DNA from: CAVXYG01 sp963706835
GTDB taxonomy: Bacteria > Actinomycetota > Actinomycetes > S36-B12 > GCA-2699445
Reading direction: 5' to 3'
NCBI GenBank assembly: GCA_963706835.1
Contig: CAVPOB010000005.1
Span: 124,001 to 188,000, forward strand
DNA length: 64,000 nt
Shown: in pieces, positions 27,628 to 36,491 of the stretch
Layout: the number at the start of each line of letters is the position of its first letter
How positions within the stretch are numbered: position 1 is the first letter of the stretch
Notes under the pieces: generated by a model
Databases searched by the model: none
Seen by the model: the letters and a program-made list of their open reading frames with translations, nothing else
What the model was told of the DNA's origin: nothing
Program-made: the position numbers and the translations under genes

Positions 27628-28210
27628 GTGGTCAGCGATGAGCGGGAGGCAGGGACAGGCGTGGGCAGCCGCGATCCCGCCCGTGAGGCCGCCATGGACG
27701 ACGGCCTCGATCGGCGGTGGACGCCGCATCGGATGGCCTACATCAAGGGCGAGAACAAGCCCGATCACACCGAGGCCGGCGACGACTGCCCGTTCTGCCG
27801 CATCCCGGGACTGCCCGATGCCGACGGGCCTGGTGGTGGCACGGGGATCTCTGGTCTACGCCGTGCTGAACCTGTACCCGTACAACTCCGGCCACCTGTT
27901 GATCTGCCCGTACCGCCATGTGGCCGAGTACGCGGACCTCGAGCAGGACGAAGTGTTGCAGGTGGGCGTGTTCACGCAGCGGGCTGTTCGCGCCTTGCGC
28001 AGAGCCTTCGCGCCCCACGGCTTCAACATCGGCATGAACCAGGGCGCTGTCGGGGGAGCGGGGATCGCCGGCCACCTCCATCAGCACGTCGTGCCGCGGT
28101 GGGGCGGCGACGCCAACTTCATGCCCGTGATCGCACGGACGAAGACGCTGCCGGCAACACTGCCGGACACCCGCGACGCGATCGCCAGCGCCTGGGCGCA
28201 GGACCGGTGA
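27628..28210 (+). CDS. HIT-family hydrolase, frameshifted
   Basis: Histidine-triad nucleotide hydrolase, like mycobacterial Ap4A phosphorylases next to pgsA. The N-terminal part has WTPHRMAYIKGE and a zinc-type CPFC. One extra G in a G run near 27822-27826 shifts the frame; reading on gives NLYPYNSGHLLICPYRH, then the HIT motif HLHQHVVPRW. About 193 residues after repair, from GTG 27628. In many actinobacteria a HIT gene sits directly before pgsA; here element B and the EF-G2 gene lie between them. Confidence 0.85.
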
Positions 28211-28332
28211 CGGTGCGTCGGGAGCGGGCCGGCGCCGGGCGCGACCGCTGAGCGGCAGCCGGGCCTCTGAACGCCTGATTCACGGCGGCGGCGATCATGC
28301 TGATGCTGACGGCCGGCGGTCAGGAGGACGCA

Positions 28333-28340
28333 GCCAACGC
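28333..28340 (+). repeat. Target-site duplication of element B, left copy
   Basis: GCCAACGC directly abutting the left tip of element B. It is repeated exactly at 28917-28924, directly abutting the right tip. Confidence 0.7.
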
Positions 28341-28916
28341 GGCTCATCGCAATCGGGGTGTGGTGGGCTCCGGTGTCGGCGGGTGCAGCGAGCGGCCGCC
28401 TTGGTGCCTTGGTCGCGTCCCGAGTGCCCGGCGGGTCCAGCGGTGTGGGCGGCCTCAGCCCGCTGCGCCGGGGGATCAGTCGTCGACGCGGCGCGGGGGC
28501 GAGCGTCTGGTGCGCGGGGTGGGCTGCACCCGGTTCGGGGGTTTGCACCCGCTCGCGGGGGCGGAACGGCCGGTTTCCGGGGCAGGTCTGCACCCGGTTC
28601 GGGGGTTTGCACCCGGCGCGGGGGCGGAGCCGGTCGGATCGGGGCCCAGCGCCCCCGTCCCGGGTGCAAACCCCCGCAACCGGGTGCACAGTTGCCGCCC
28701 CGGAGGCGCTGTGAGCCCCCGCGCCGGGTGCAAACCCCCACAACGGGTGCAGAGCGCCCTGCCGGGGGCTGCGCTTAGCCCCGCGCGGGGCGCCGACACC
28801 CGCAGGAAGCGCAGTTCCATCTCCGTCCCGAGGGAGCAGCGGAACATCCCATCGCCGCGGAACGGCGCCCGCCCCAGCCAACGCCCGAAGCAGTCCACCC
28901 TGAGCGGCGATGAACC
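28341..28916. mobile_element. Repeat element B, MITE-like with 8-bp target duplication
   Basis: 576-bp element. Left tip GGCTCATCGCAATCGGGGTG (28341-28360); inverted right tip GGTTCATCGCCGCTCAGGGT (from 28916 inward). GCCAACGC flanks both ends exactly. Inside are forward repeat units starting at 28525 and 28589, then inverted units at 28651 and 28715. The 24-nt segment 28789-28812 matches element A in reverse complement. It contains no transposase gene, so any movement would need an enzyme supplied elsewhere. GG-tipped inverted ends with 8-bp duplications occur in ISL3-type elements among others; that link is inference. Confidence 0.72.
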
Positions 28917-28924
28917 GCCAACGC
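28917..28924 (+). repeat. Target-site duplication of element B, right copy
   Basis: GCCAACGC, identical to 28333-28340, immediately after the right tip of element B. Confidence 0.7.
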
Positions 28925-29097
28925 CTCCCTGCAACGGATCAGCGCCACCGTGGTCGGCGTGCTGCTGCTGCCGGCCACCGCTGTGGCGGTGCAGCTGTCT
29001 GGCTCGGTGTCCCCGACCGTCGTGGAGCAGGAACAGGCACCGTTGCATCGGCCGCCTGGAGCCGTCGATGCGCGGCAGCCGCCGGAACGCGTCGCCG

Positions 29098-31224
29098 CTA
29101 CTCCTTGTTCCGGTGCTTGGCCGCGATCTGCTGCGGCATGGGCTCGTAGCCGCTGAAGTCCCGGGTGAACGTGGCCGTCCCGTGGGTCAGCGAGCGCAGC
29201 TCGATGGCATAGCGGGACAGTTCCAGTTGCGGGACATCGGCCTGGATCGAGGTGTGGCCGGCGGTGACCGACTCGGTGCCCACCAGGCGGCCGCGGCGAC
29301 CGGACAGGTCACTCATGACAGCGCCCACGTACTCATCGGTGACGACGATCGCCACCCGGTCGATCGGCTCAAGCAGCGACAGCGTGGCGTTGCTGGCCGC
29401 ATCCCGCAGCGCGAGCCCGCCAGCCTGCTGGAAGGCCATATCGGAGGAGTCGACCGAGTGCGCCTTGCCATCGACCAGCGTGACCCGGATATCCACCACC
29501 GGGTAGCCGGAATCCAGACCCTTCTCCAGTTGGTGCAGCAGCCCCTTCTCCACCGAGGGGATGAACTGCCGCGGCACCGCGCCACCGACGACCTTGTCCA
29601 CGAACTCGAAGCCCGATCCGGCCGGAAGAGGATCGACCTGCACCTCGCAGATCGCGAACTGGCCGTGGCCGCCGGACTGCTTGACGAGGCGGCCCCGCCC
29701 GGCGGCACCGGTCGTGAACGTCTCCCGCAGCGCGATCCGCACGGGTTCGGCGTCGACGTTGACCCCGTACCTGTTGCGGAGCCGCTCCATGACGACGTCG
29801 GCGTGCGTTTCCCCCATGCACCACAGGACCACCTGCCCGGTTTCTGCGTTCTTCTCCAGGCGCAGCGTGGGGTCCTCGGCTGCGAGCCGGGCCAGGCCCT
29901 CCGACATCTTGTCCTCGTCGCTCTTGGCATGCGCCACCACCGCGACCGGCAGCAGCGGGTCCGGCATGGCCCATGGCTCCATGAGCAGCGGAGCGGCCTT
30001 GTCGCTGAGCGTGTCGCCGGTCTCGGCATGGATCAGCTTCGCCACCGCGACGACATCCCCGGCGATCGCCGCCGGCAACGGCTGCATCGTCTTGCCCAGG
30101 GCTGACGAGACGGCGCCGCAGCGCTCGTCGAGATCATGGTCGGAGTGGCCGCGATCGGTGAGGAAATGGCCGGAGACGTGCAACACCGTGTCCGGACGGA
30201 GCGTGCCGCTGAACACCCGCACCAGCGAGATGCGGCCGACATAGGGATCCGAGACCGTTTTCACCACCTCGGCGGCAAGACGCCCGTCGGCGTCGCAGGT
30301 GATCGGATCCACCGGCGATTCGTCGATACCGGTCACCGTGGGGAGGGCATGCTCCAGCGGGGAGGGGAAGCCGTCGCTGATGAGCGCCAGGACCTCCCGC
30401 GTGCCGTAGCCCTGCGGCAGTGCCGCGGCGGGCAGCACCGGGTAGAACGTGCCCCGTGCCACGGCCGTCTCCATGTCGTCGATCAGGGTTGCGACATCGA
30501 TCTGCTCGCCGGACATGAAGCGCTCCAGCAGCGTCTCGTCCTCGCTCTCGGTGATCACACCCTCGATGAGCGCGTTGCGGGCGTCCTCGATGAGCGGCAG
30601 GTGCTCCGCCTCCGGCTCGCGGGTGGTGTAGCGGTCGCCGCTGTAGTCGTGCACGGTCTGCGTCAGCAGGTCCATGGTGCCCGCGGGGTTGCCCTCGTCG
30701 TCGGCCATCGGCAGGTACACCGGGAGCACGCCGTCGCCGAAGACCCGCTGGCAGATGGCGACCAGCTCGTCGTAGTCGGAGCGTTCCTTGTCCAGGTTGG
30801 TGACGACCACGGCGCGTGGCATGCCGACGGCGGCGCACTCCTCCCACAGCAAGCGCGTGTTCTCATCCACTCCATCGGAGGCCGAGATCACGAACAGCGC
30901 AGCGTCAGCCGCTCGCAGGCCGGCGCGCAGTTCGCCGACGAAGTCGCTGTAGCCGGGGGTGTCGAGCACATTGATCTTGATGTCGCCATGTCGAAAGGAC
31001 GCCAGCGACAGGGAAACGGAACGGCCGAGCCGCTTCTCGGAGTCCTCGAAATCGCTGACCGTGGTGCCAGCCGTGACATCGCCCGGGCGATCGACAGCGC
31101 CCGCCGCGACCAGGAGCGACTCCAGCAGCGTCGTCTTCCCCGAGCCGGCCGGGCCCACGAGCACCACATTGCGAATAGCCTGCGGATCCTCCACGAACGC
31201 GCCGGTCCCACTTCGATCGGGCAT
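29098..31224 (-). CDS. Elongation factor G-like protein (EF-G2)
   Basis: Translational GTPase-family protein of 708 residues from ATG 31224. G1 is GPAGSGKT (24-31), G3 is DTPGYSDFVGEL and the G4-like motif is VVTNLDKE. Domain II (VRVFSGTLRPDTVLHVSG), III, IV (GHGQFAICEVQVDPLPAG) and V (EYVGAVMSDLSGRRGRLVGT) follow. It belongs to the actinobacterial EF-G-like group distinct from the canonical fusA next to rpsG. Its exact role is unclear. Intact. Its 3' end overlaps the membrane-protein fragment on the other strand. Confidence 0.9.
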   Translation of the reverse strand: MPDRSGTGAFVEDPQAIRNVVLVGPAGSGKTTLLESLLVAAGAVDRPGDVTAGTTVSDFEDSEKRLGRSVSLSLASFRHGDIKINVLDTPGYSDFVGELRAGLRAADAALFVISASDGVDENTRLLWEECAAVGMPRAVVVTNLDKERSDYDELVAICQRVFGDGVLPVYLPMADDEGNPAGTMDLLTQTVHDYSGDRYTTREPEAEHLPLIEDARNALIEGVITESEDETLLERFMSGEQIDVATLIDDMETAVARGTFYPVLPAAALPQGYGTREVLALISDGFPSPLEHALPTVTGIDESPVDPITCDADGRLAAEVVKTVSDPYVGRISLVRVFSGTLRPDTVLHVSGHFLTDRGHSDHDLDERCGAVSSALGKTMQPLPAAIAGDVVAVAKLIHAETGDTLSDKAAPLLMEPWAMPDPLLPVAVVAHAKSDEDKMSEGLARLAAEDPTLRLEKNAETGQVVLWCMGETHADVVMERLRNRYGVNVDAEPVRIALRETFTTGAAGRGRLVKQSGGHGQFAICEVQVDPLPAGSGFEFVDKVVGGAVPRQFIPSVEKGLLHQLEKGLDSGYPVVDIRVTLVDGKAHSVDSSDMAFQQAGGLALRDAASNATLSLLEPIDRVAIVVTDEYVGAVMSDLSGRRGRLVGTESVTAGHTSIQADVPQLELSRYAIELRSLTHGTATFTRDFSGYEPMPQQIAAKHRNKE

Positions 31225-31434
31225 GCTGCCGTCGCCTCCCTCTTCAGCGTGTCCCCGGGCGCTGTCGCGCCCTACTGGCTCTGAGGTTACGCCCACGACT
31301 GGACGTCGCGTGGCGGGCATGGCGGACCGGCCTGACTCTGCTGCCCCTGGGGCACGCCGGGCCGATGACACGCCAACCGGTGCGCCCCCTCGCTACGATC
31401 GCGGCGTGGTGATCTTCCCGGGCGAGGTCGGCTG

Positions 31435-32082
31435 GTGCTGAACAACGACGCAGCGCGCAGGGCGATCGCCGGCATCGTCGAACCGCCGGCGCGCCTGCTG
31501 TTGCGCATCGGCGTGACCCCCGACATGGTGACCGTCGTCGGCGCCCTCGGCTCGTCGCTGACCGCACTCATCCTGGTGCCGCGAGGCGAGTTCCTGTGGG
31601 CGGTGGCGATCCTTGCGGTGCTGACGGTTTCGGACCTGCTGGACGGCACGATGGCTCGCCTGCGAGGCACTGCCGGGCCGTGGGGGAACTTCCTGGACTC
31701 CACGCTGGACCGGGTCACCGACGCGGCGCTGTTCTCCTCGCTGCTGTGGTGGGCGGTCCGCAACGATGACGAGATCAGCGCCTGGGCCGCTGCGGTCTGT
31801 GTCGCCGCCGGCATCGCCATCTCCTACAGCAAAGCGCGGGCCGAGAGCGTCGGAGCGACCGCCAACGTCGGCATCATGGAGCGCGCGGAGCGGCTGATCG
31901 TCGCGGCGGTTGCCGGCCTGTTGACCGGATTCGGTGTCGATTGGGCGATGCCGGTGCTGCTTTCGCTGCTGGCGGTACTCAGCGTCGTGACCGTCATTCA
32001 GCGCTTCGTGACGGTCCACCGGCAACTGGTGCCGGCACCTCTGCCCGGGCCAGACGGGTCCGGGCAGGACGGGCAGACCTGA
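31435..32082 (+). CDS. pgsA: Phosphatidylinositol phosphate synthase (CDP-alcohol phosphatidyltransferase)
   Basis: 215-residue integral membrane enzyme. The CDP-alcohol phosphatidyltransferase signature is complete: D67, D70-G71, A74-R75, G84, D88, D92 (in DLLDGTMARLRG ... GNFLDSTLD). With patA- and pimA-like genes directly behind it, it should make phosphatidylinositol phosphate, the precursor of phosphatidylinositol and its mannosides. GTG start. It overlaps no gene upstream; the 210-nt gap to the divergent EF-G2 gene should hold its promoter. The next gene starts 1 nt after its stop. Confidence 0.92.
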   Translation: MLNNDAARRAIAGIVEPPARLLLRIGVTPDMVTVVGALGSSLTALILVPRGEFLWAVAILAVLTVSDLLDGTMARLRGTAGPWGNFLDSTLDRVTDAALFSSLLWWAVRNDDEISAWAAAVCVAAGIAISYSKARAESVGATANVGIMERAERLIVAAVAGLLTGFGVDWAMPVLLSLLAVLSVVTVIQRFVTVHRQLVPAPLPGPDGSGQDGQT

Positions 32083-32083
32083 C

Positions 32084-32989
32084 GTGGGTATCGGCCATCA
32101 ACTGTCCGACTTCGCCTACGCCACCGGGTGGGCTGCGGTGCGACGGATGCCGGAGTCGGCCGCCTATGGGCTCTTCGACCGGATCGCCGACCGGGTCTGG
32201 GCGCGCCGCGACAAGCAGATTCTGCAGTTCGAGAAGAACCTGCGCAGGGTGATGCCCGAGGCCGACGAGGAGGCGATCCGGGCCGCATCGAAGGCGGGGA
32301 TGCGCTCCTACTTCACCTACTGGTGTGACGCCTTCCGCATGCCCGATTGGCCCAAGGAGCGCATCCTCGGCCTCGACCCGATCGGTGAGCACTACATCCA
32401 GGCGGCTCTCGCCGACGGCAAGGGCCTGGTGATCGTGTCGCCGCACGCGGGCAACTACGACCATGGCGCGGCGTTCCTGGCACAGAAGTACGGCTCCATG
32501 ACGACGGTGATGGAGCGGTTGAAACCGGAGAGCCTGTTCGAACGGTTCGTGGAGTTCCGCCAGAGCCTCGGCATGGAGGTGCGGGGGACCGGAGAGCCGA
32601 ACGTGGTCGACCTGCTGGTCGATCGGGTCTCGACCAACCGCATCGTCTGCCTCGTCGGCGACCGCGACCTCTCCCGGCGCGGCGTGCCAGTGACCTTCTT
32701 CGGCGAGGCGACCAAGATGCCGCCGGGCCCTGCGCTCACCGCACTGCGCACCGGGGCGCCGCTGATGGCGGTGTCCTTCTGGTACGACGGCAGACGGTCG
32801 CGGTGCGAGGTGTTCCCGCCGGTGGACTTCCCGCGCGACGCCCCGCAGGAGGAGGCCATCGCCATCGCGACACAGGCGATCGCCGATGACCTCGCACTCG
32901 GGATCGGCCGCCACCCGGTCGACTGGCACATGCTGCAGCGACTCTGGCTGGCCGACCTCGACCCGAACCGTGCCCCGGCACAGGGATGA
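32084..32989 (+). CDS. patA: Phosphatidylinositol mannoside acyltransferase
   Basis: 301-residue lysophospholipid acyltransferase of the HtrB/LpxL-like family. The catalytic HX4D is His121-Asp126 in SPHAGNYDHG. In mycobacteria PatA puts an acyl chain on the mannose of PIM, and its gene lies between pgsA and pimA exactly as here. GTG start. The last 4 nt overlap pimA. Confidence 0.9.
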   Translation: MGIGHQLSDFAYATGWAAVRRMPESAAYGLFDRIADRVWARRDKQILQFEKNLRRVMPEADEEAIRAASKAGMRSYFTYWCDAFRMPDWPKERILGLDPIGEHYIQAALADGKGLVIVSPHAGNYDHGAAFLAQKYGSMTTVMERLKPESLFERFVEFRQSLGMEVRGTGEPNVVDLLVDRVSTNRIVCLVGDRDLSRRGVPVTFFGEATKMPPGPALTALRTGAPLMAVSFWYDGRRSRCEVFPPVDFPRDAPQEEAIAIATQAIADDLALGIGRHPVDWHMLQRLWLADLDPNRAPAQG

Positions 32990-34170
32990 GCGGCATGCGC
33001 ATTGGACTCGTCTGCCCCTACGCCTGGGATGTGCCCGGCGGCGTCCAGGTCCATGTCCGCGACCTCGCCGAGGAGTTCTTCCGGCTGGGGCATTGGGTGA
33101 CGGTGCTGGCGCCGGCGGAGGACGACAGCGCATTGCCGGACTACGTCGTCTCGGCGGGCAAGCCCATCGCGGTGCCGTACAACGGCTCGGTAGCGAAGAT
33201 CAACTTCGGCGTCGGCGCACTGAACAAGGCCCGCGACTGGATACGCGCCAGTGATCTGGACGTCATGCACGTGCACGAACCGATGAGCCCGGGCGTGTCA
33301 CTGCTGGCCATCTGGGCGGCGCAGGGGCCCATCGTGGCCACCTGGCACTCCTCCATCGACCGTTCCCGGGCACTGTCGGCCGGGTACTTCATCGCCCAGA
33401 CCGTCATGGAGAAGATCAGCGGCCGGATCGCCGTCAGCGAGTACGCCCGGGGCACCCTCGTCGATCACCTCGGCGGCGATGCGGTCCTCATCCCCAACGG
33501 GGTCAACTGCCACAAGTACCAGTACTCCGACCCGTTGCCGGGTTGGCCCGGCGACGGCGGCGCGCTGATGTTCCTCGGTCGCATCGATGAGCCGCGCAAG
33601 GGCCTGCCGGTGCTGCTGCGCGCGCTGCCCGCCATCGTCGAGCGCAACCCCGGACTGCGGGTCGTGGTGGTCGGTCCCGGCGATGTCGAAAGTGTTCGCA
33701 AAGGACTGTCCCCCGACCTTCGGGAGCGGATCACCTTCCTGGGCCTGGCCCCGGAGGAGGAGAAGATCGCCGCGTACCACTCGGTGGACCTCTATGTTGC
33801 GCCGAACACCGGCGGCGAGAGCTTCGGCATCGTGCTGCTGGAGGCAATGGCGAGCCGCACCTGCGTGCTGGCCAGCGACCTCGATGCCTTCCAGCGCGTC
33901 TTGGACGGGGGCCTGGCCGGCGATCTGTTCCGCAACGGGGATTCCGCCGATCTCGCGGTGCGGGCGAACGCGCTCCTCGCCGATGACCGGCGGCGCCGCG
34001 CCCTGGCGGACGCGGGCTACGACCGGGCCTGGCTCTTCGACTGGGGCAGGGTCGCGGCCGAGGTGCTCGATGTGTACGCGTCGGTGACGTCGACGGGGGA
34101 GAAGGTCACCAACGACCTGCGAGGGCAGTTCGTCGGGCGCTGGGCACCCCGTCGGGGGGAGCAGGGCTGA
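32986..34170 (+). CDS. pimA: Phosphatidylinositol alpha-mannosyltransferase
   Basis: GT4-family glycosyltransferase of 394 residues. GDP-mannose is transferred to phosphatidylinositol, the first step of PIM synthesis. The N-terminal lobe starts RIGLVCPYAWDVPGGVQVHV. The C-terminal lobe has LMFLGRIDEPRKGLPVLLRA and the retaining GT-B motif APNTGGESFGIVLLEAM. It overlaps the acyltransferase by 4 nt and the next gene by 1 nt (TGATG), so pgsA to the LemA-like gene form one operon. Confidence 0.93.
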   Translation: MSGMRIGLVCPYAWDVPGGVQVHVRDLAEEFFRLGHWVTVLAPAEDDSALPDYVVSAGKPIAVPYNGSVAKINFGVGALNKARDWIRASDLDVMHVHEPMSPGVSLLAIWAAQGPIVATWHSSIDRSRALSAGYFIAQTVMEKISGRIAVSEYARGTLVDHLGGDAVLIPNGVNCHKYQYSDPLPGWPGDGGALMFLGRIDEPRKGLPVLLRALPAIVERNPGLRVVVVGPGDVESVRKGLSPDLRERITFLGLAPEEEKIAAYHSVDLYVAPNTGGESFGIVLLEAMASRTCVLASDLDAFQRVLDGGLAGDLFRNGDSADLAVRANALLADDRRRRALADAGYDRAWLFDWGRVAAEVLDVYASVTSTGEKVTNDLRGQFVGRWAPRRGEQG

Positions 34171-34718
34171 TGTCGTGGTCGTGGCTGGTCGTGGCGGTGG
34201 TCGTGGTCGCCCTGGGATTGTGGTACCTCAGCACCACGGCGGGCCGGCTCGACCGCTTGAACAAGCGGGTCGAGAGCGCCCAACACTCGCTGGAGACGCA
34301 ACTGCTGCGACGCGCGTCGCTGGCCACCGAACTGGCTGCCAGTGGCCTGCTGGATCCGGCGGCGTCCGCAGTGCTCGCCGACGCTGCCCACGCAGTCCGG
34401 GTAGCGCCGCAGGACTTGTCGGAGCAGCGTGCTGCCGCGGAGAGCGACCTGACCGCAGTTCTGGCCGCGCTCTTCGCCAATCCGGAGGACGTCGCTGCGA
34501 TGCGACAGCTCCCCGGCGGCGACGAGGTGGCCGACGAGCTCGACATGGCGACCCGGCGCGTAGCGATGAGTCGCCGATTTCTCAACGACGGGGTCCGTGC
34601 CAATCGCGACGTGCGCGCCCAGAAAGTTGTGCGGTGGTTCCCGCTCGCCGGCAGCAGTGTCGCGCCGGAGTCGTTCGAGTTCGACGACCAGCCGCCGATC
34701 GGCTTTGGGGTGCGCTGA
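34170..34718 (+). CDS. LemA-like membrane protein
   Basis: 182 residues. One N-terminal helix (about 4-23) is followed by a helical segment RLDRLNKRVESAQHSLETQL that resembles LemA proteins, and a C-terminal part ending PESFEFDDQPPIGFGV. Its start overlaps the pimA stop by 1 nt. It is probably exposed outside or inside the membrane as a helical bundle; function unknown. Confidence 0.7.
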   Translation: MSWSWLVVAVVVVALGLWYLSTTAGRLDRLNKRVESAQHSLETQLLRRASLATELAASGLLDPAASAVLADAAHAVRVAPQDLSEQRAAAESDLTAVLAALFANPEDVAAMRQLPGGDEVADELDMATRRVAMSRRFLNDGVRANRDVRAQKVVRWFPLAGSSVAPESFEFDDQPPIGFGVR

Positions 34719-34849
34719 CCGGGCCCAAGAGGTGTGACGTGGGGGCGGGTGGACCTGTGGGCAGGACGCCGGCGTCTGTGGCTCGCGCCGTGCGGTCCGG
34801 TTGTGGAGCGGTGCGCGGCGGTGGGTGCACGGGCGGTGGGTGTCGCGGC

Positions 34850-35245
34850 TGGGTCTGCACCGCGGTGGGGGTGCACCCGCGCTGGGTGCTGCGGCGGTCG
34901 CGGCGCTGGGTCGAGCATCTCTGCACCCGCGGTGGCCCGCGGTGAGCCTACCGGAGTGGGTCTGCACCCGCGATGGGGGTTTGCACCCGCGGCGGGGGCG
35001 AATCAGCGTGGAATCCCGCGTAATCTGCACCCGGAATGGGGGTTTGCACCCCTTGCGGGGGCGGTGGGCTGCCGATTGGGGCCTGTCAGCCCCCGCAAGG
35101 GGTGCAAACCCCCGAACCGGGTGCACTGCCGGCTCGCGCACCGGCCCGTCAGCCCCCGCAAGGGGTGCAAACCCCCGAACCGGGTGCACTGTCAGCTCCC
35201 GCATCGGCCCGCCAGCCCCCGCGGCGGGTGGAAACCCGAAGCGCC
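34850..35245. repeat. Repeat locus C, 63-nt G-rich units in forward then inverted order
   Basis: The gap of 876 nt between the LemA-like gene and pdxS holds no gene. Forward units start at 34963 and 35026. Inverted units start at 35089, 35152 and 35215, exactly 63 nt apart throughout. A degenerate forward copy lies near 34856-34930. Unlike A, B and D I find no terminal inverted repeats. The core is TGCACCCG-n3-CGGGGG repeated about 19 nt later. Confidence 0.8.
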
Positions 35246-35594
35246 TGCAGAGTCCGACCCCGCACCGGCCCGCCAGCCCCCGCGTCAGCCGCAACCACAG
35301 AACGCGACACAAGGTCCGACCCCGCACCGGCCCGCCCGGCCACCGGCCCGCCCGGCCACCCGGCCCGCCCGGCCTTCCGGCCCCAGACCCGACCACCAGC
35401 GAACCGCCCCACCAGCGAATCGCCCTGGCAACGAACCGCCCGGGTCGGGTAGGGCCACGGTCTGCGAACCCACTGAACCGGCGCCGCGCCACTGACGACG
35501 TTGCCGGTTTCCCCCCTCGGCGTGCGCCGACCTACCATGAACGCATGTCCAGCACCCGGCAGATGCCGTCGGGGATGAAGGTAAGGATCGAGCG
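35246..35594. other. GC-rich tandem repeats and pdxS upstream region
   Basis: 349 nt without a gene. It has short tandem repeats: a 16-nt unit ACCGGCCCGCCCGGCC at 35326-35341 and 35342-35357 with a third near-copy, and three diverged 16-nt units beginning ACCAGCGAACCG at 35395, 35411 and 35427. The last 80 nt should hold the pdxS promoter (TACCAT near 35534 is a possible -10), and AAGGATCGAGCG precedes its ATG. Confidence 0.5.
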
Positions 35595-36491
35595 ATGAGC
35601 GAGAGCGCGGGGACCACCGGGACCGACCGGGTCAAGCGCGGCATGGCAGAGATGCTCAAGGGTGGCGTCATCATGGACGTGGTCACCGCCGAGCAGGCCA
35701 AGATCGCCGAGGATGCCGGTGCCGTCGCGGTCATGGCGCTGGAGCGGGTGCCGGCGGATATCAGGGCCCAGGGCGGCGTGGCGCGCATGAGCGATCCGGA
35801 CCTCATCGACGGGATCATCAGCGCCGTTTCCATCCCGGTGATGGCCAAGGCCCGCATTGGGCACTTCGTCGAAGCCCAGGTGCTGCAGTCGCTCGGAGTC
35901 GACTACATCGACGAGTCCGAGGTCCTCACCCCGGCCGACTACAGCCACCACATCGACAAGTGGCAGTTCACCGTGCCCTTCGTGTGCGGTGCCACCAACC
36001 TCGGTGAGGCGCTGCGCCGGATCACCGAGGGCGCGGCGATGATCCGTTCCAAGGGCGAGGCGGGCACCGGCGATGTCTCCAACGCCACCACGCATATGCG
36101 ATCGATCCGCGACGAGATTCGCCGGCTCGCCACGCTGCCGGAGGACGAGTTGTACGTCGCCGCCAAGGAACTGCAGGCGCCCTACGGGCTGGTCCGCGAG
36201 GTCGCTGAGGCGGGTCGACTGCCAGTGGTGCTCTTCACTGCGGGCGGCATCGCCACCCCGGCCGACGCCGCCATGATGATGCAGCTCGGCGCCGATGGGG
36301 TCTTCGTGGGATCGGGCATCTTCAAGTCCGGCAATCCGGAGCAGCGCGCCCACGCGATCGTTCAGGCGACCACGCACTACGACGACCCGGACGTCCTGGC
36401 GAAGGTCTCCCGCGGCCTCGGCGAGGCCATGGTCGGCATCAACGTCGAGCAGCTCCCCGTGGACCACCGGCTGGCCGAGCGCGGCTGGTGA
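35595..36491 (+). CDS. pdxS: Pyridoxal 5'-phosphate synthase, lyase subunit
   Basis: 298-residue PdxS (beta/alpha)8 barrel that condenses ribose 5-phosphate, glyceraldehyde 3-phosphate and ammonia into PLP. Asp28, Lys85 (PVMAKARIGH) and the phosphate loop GEAGTGDVSNATTHMR are present. It is complete. It overlaps pdxT by 4 nt; the two subunits form the PLP synthase complex. Confidence 0.97.
   Translation: MSESAGTTGTDRVKRGMAEMLKGGVIMDVVTAEQAKIAEDAGAVAVMALERVPADIRAQGGVARMSDPDLIDGIISAVSIPVMAKARIGHFVEAQVLQSLGVDYIDESEVLTPADYSHHIDKWQFTVPFVCGATNLGEALRRITEGAAMIRSKGEAGTGDVSNATTHMRSIRDEIRRLATLPEDELYVAAKELQAPYGLVREVAEAGRLPVVLFTAGGIATPADAAMMMQLGADGVFVGSGIFKSGNPEQRAHAIVQATTHYDDPDVLAKVSRGLGEAMVGINVEQLPVDHRLAERGW

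Larger units (their letters stand above)
28279..29156 (+). pseudogene. Membrane-protein gene fragment split by element B
   Basis: The open frame from 28279 (possible start ATG 28297) runs into element B at 28340. If B and one 8-bp target copy are removed, it continues in frame from 28925 as SLQRISATVVGVLLLPATAV, and the joined protein reads through a convincing transmembrane helix to a stop at 29156. The restored product would be about 98 residues and ends inside the 3' end of the EF-G2 gene, so it was probably already a fragment. I do not recognise the family with confidence; the helix style resembles FUSC-type membrane proteins. Confidence 0.45.

Noticed and set aside
34801..35598. Plus-strand frames across repeat locus C
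   Set aside because: Repeat-derived translation rich in Pro, Arg and Gly with no domain and no initiation signal; it also runs into the pdxS start.
35595..36491. Vitamin-B6-type riboswitch or MocR-like control of pdxST
   Set aside because: No riboswitch fold could be recognised in the leader and no MocR/PdxR gene is adjacent.
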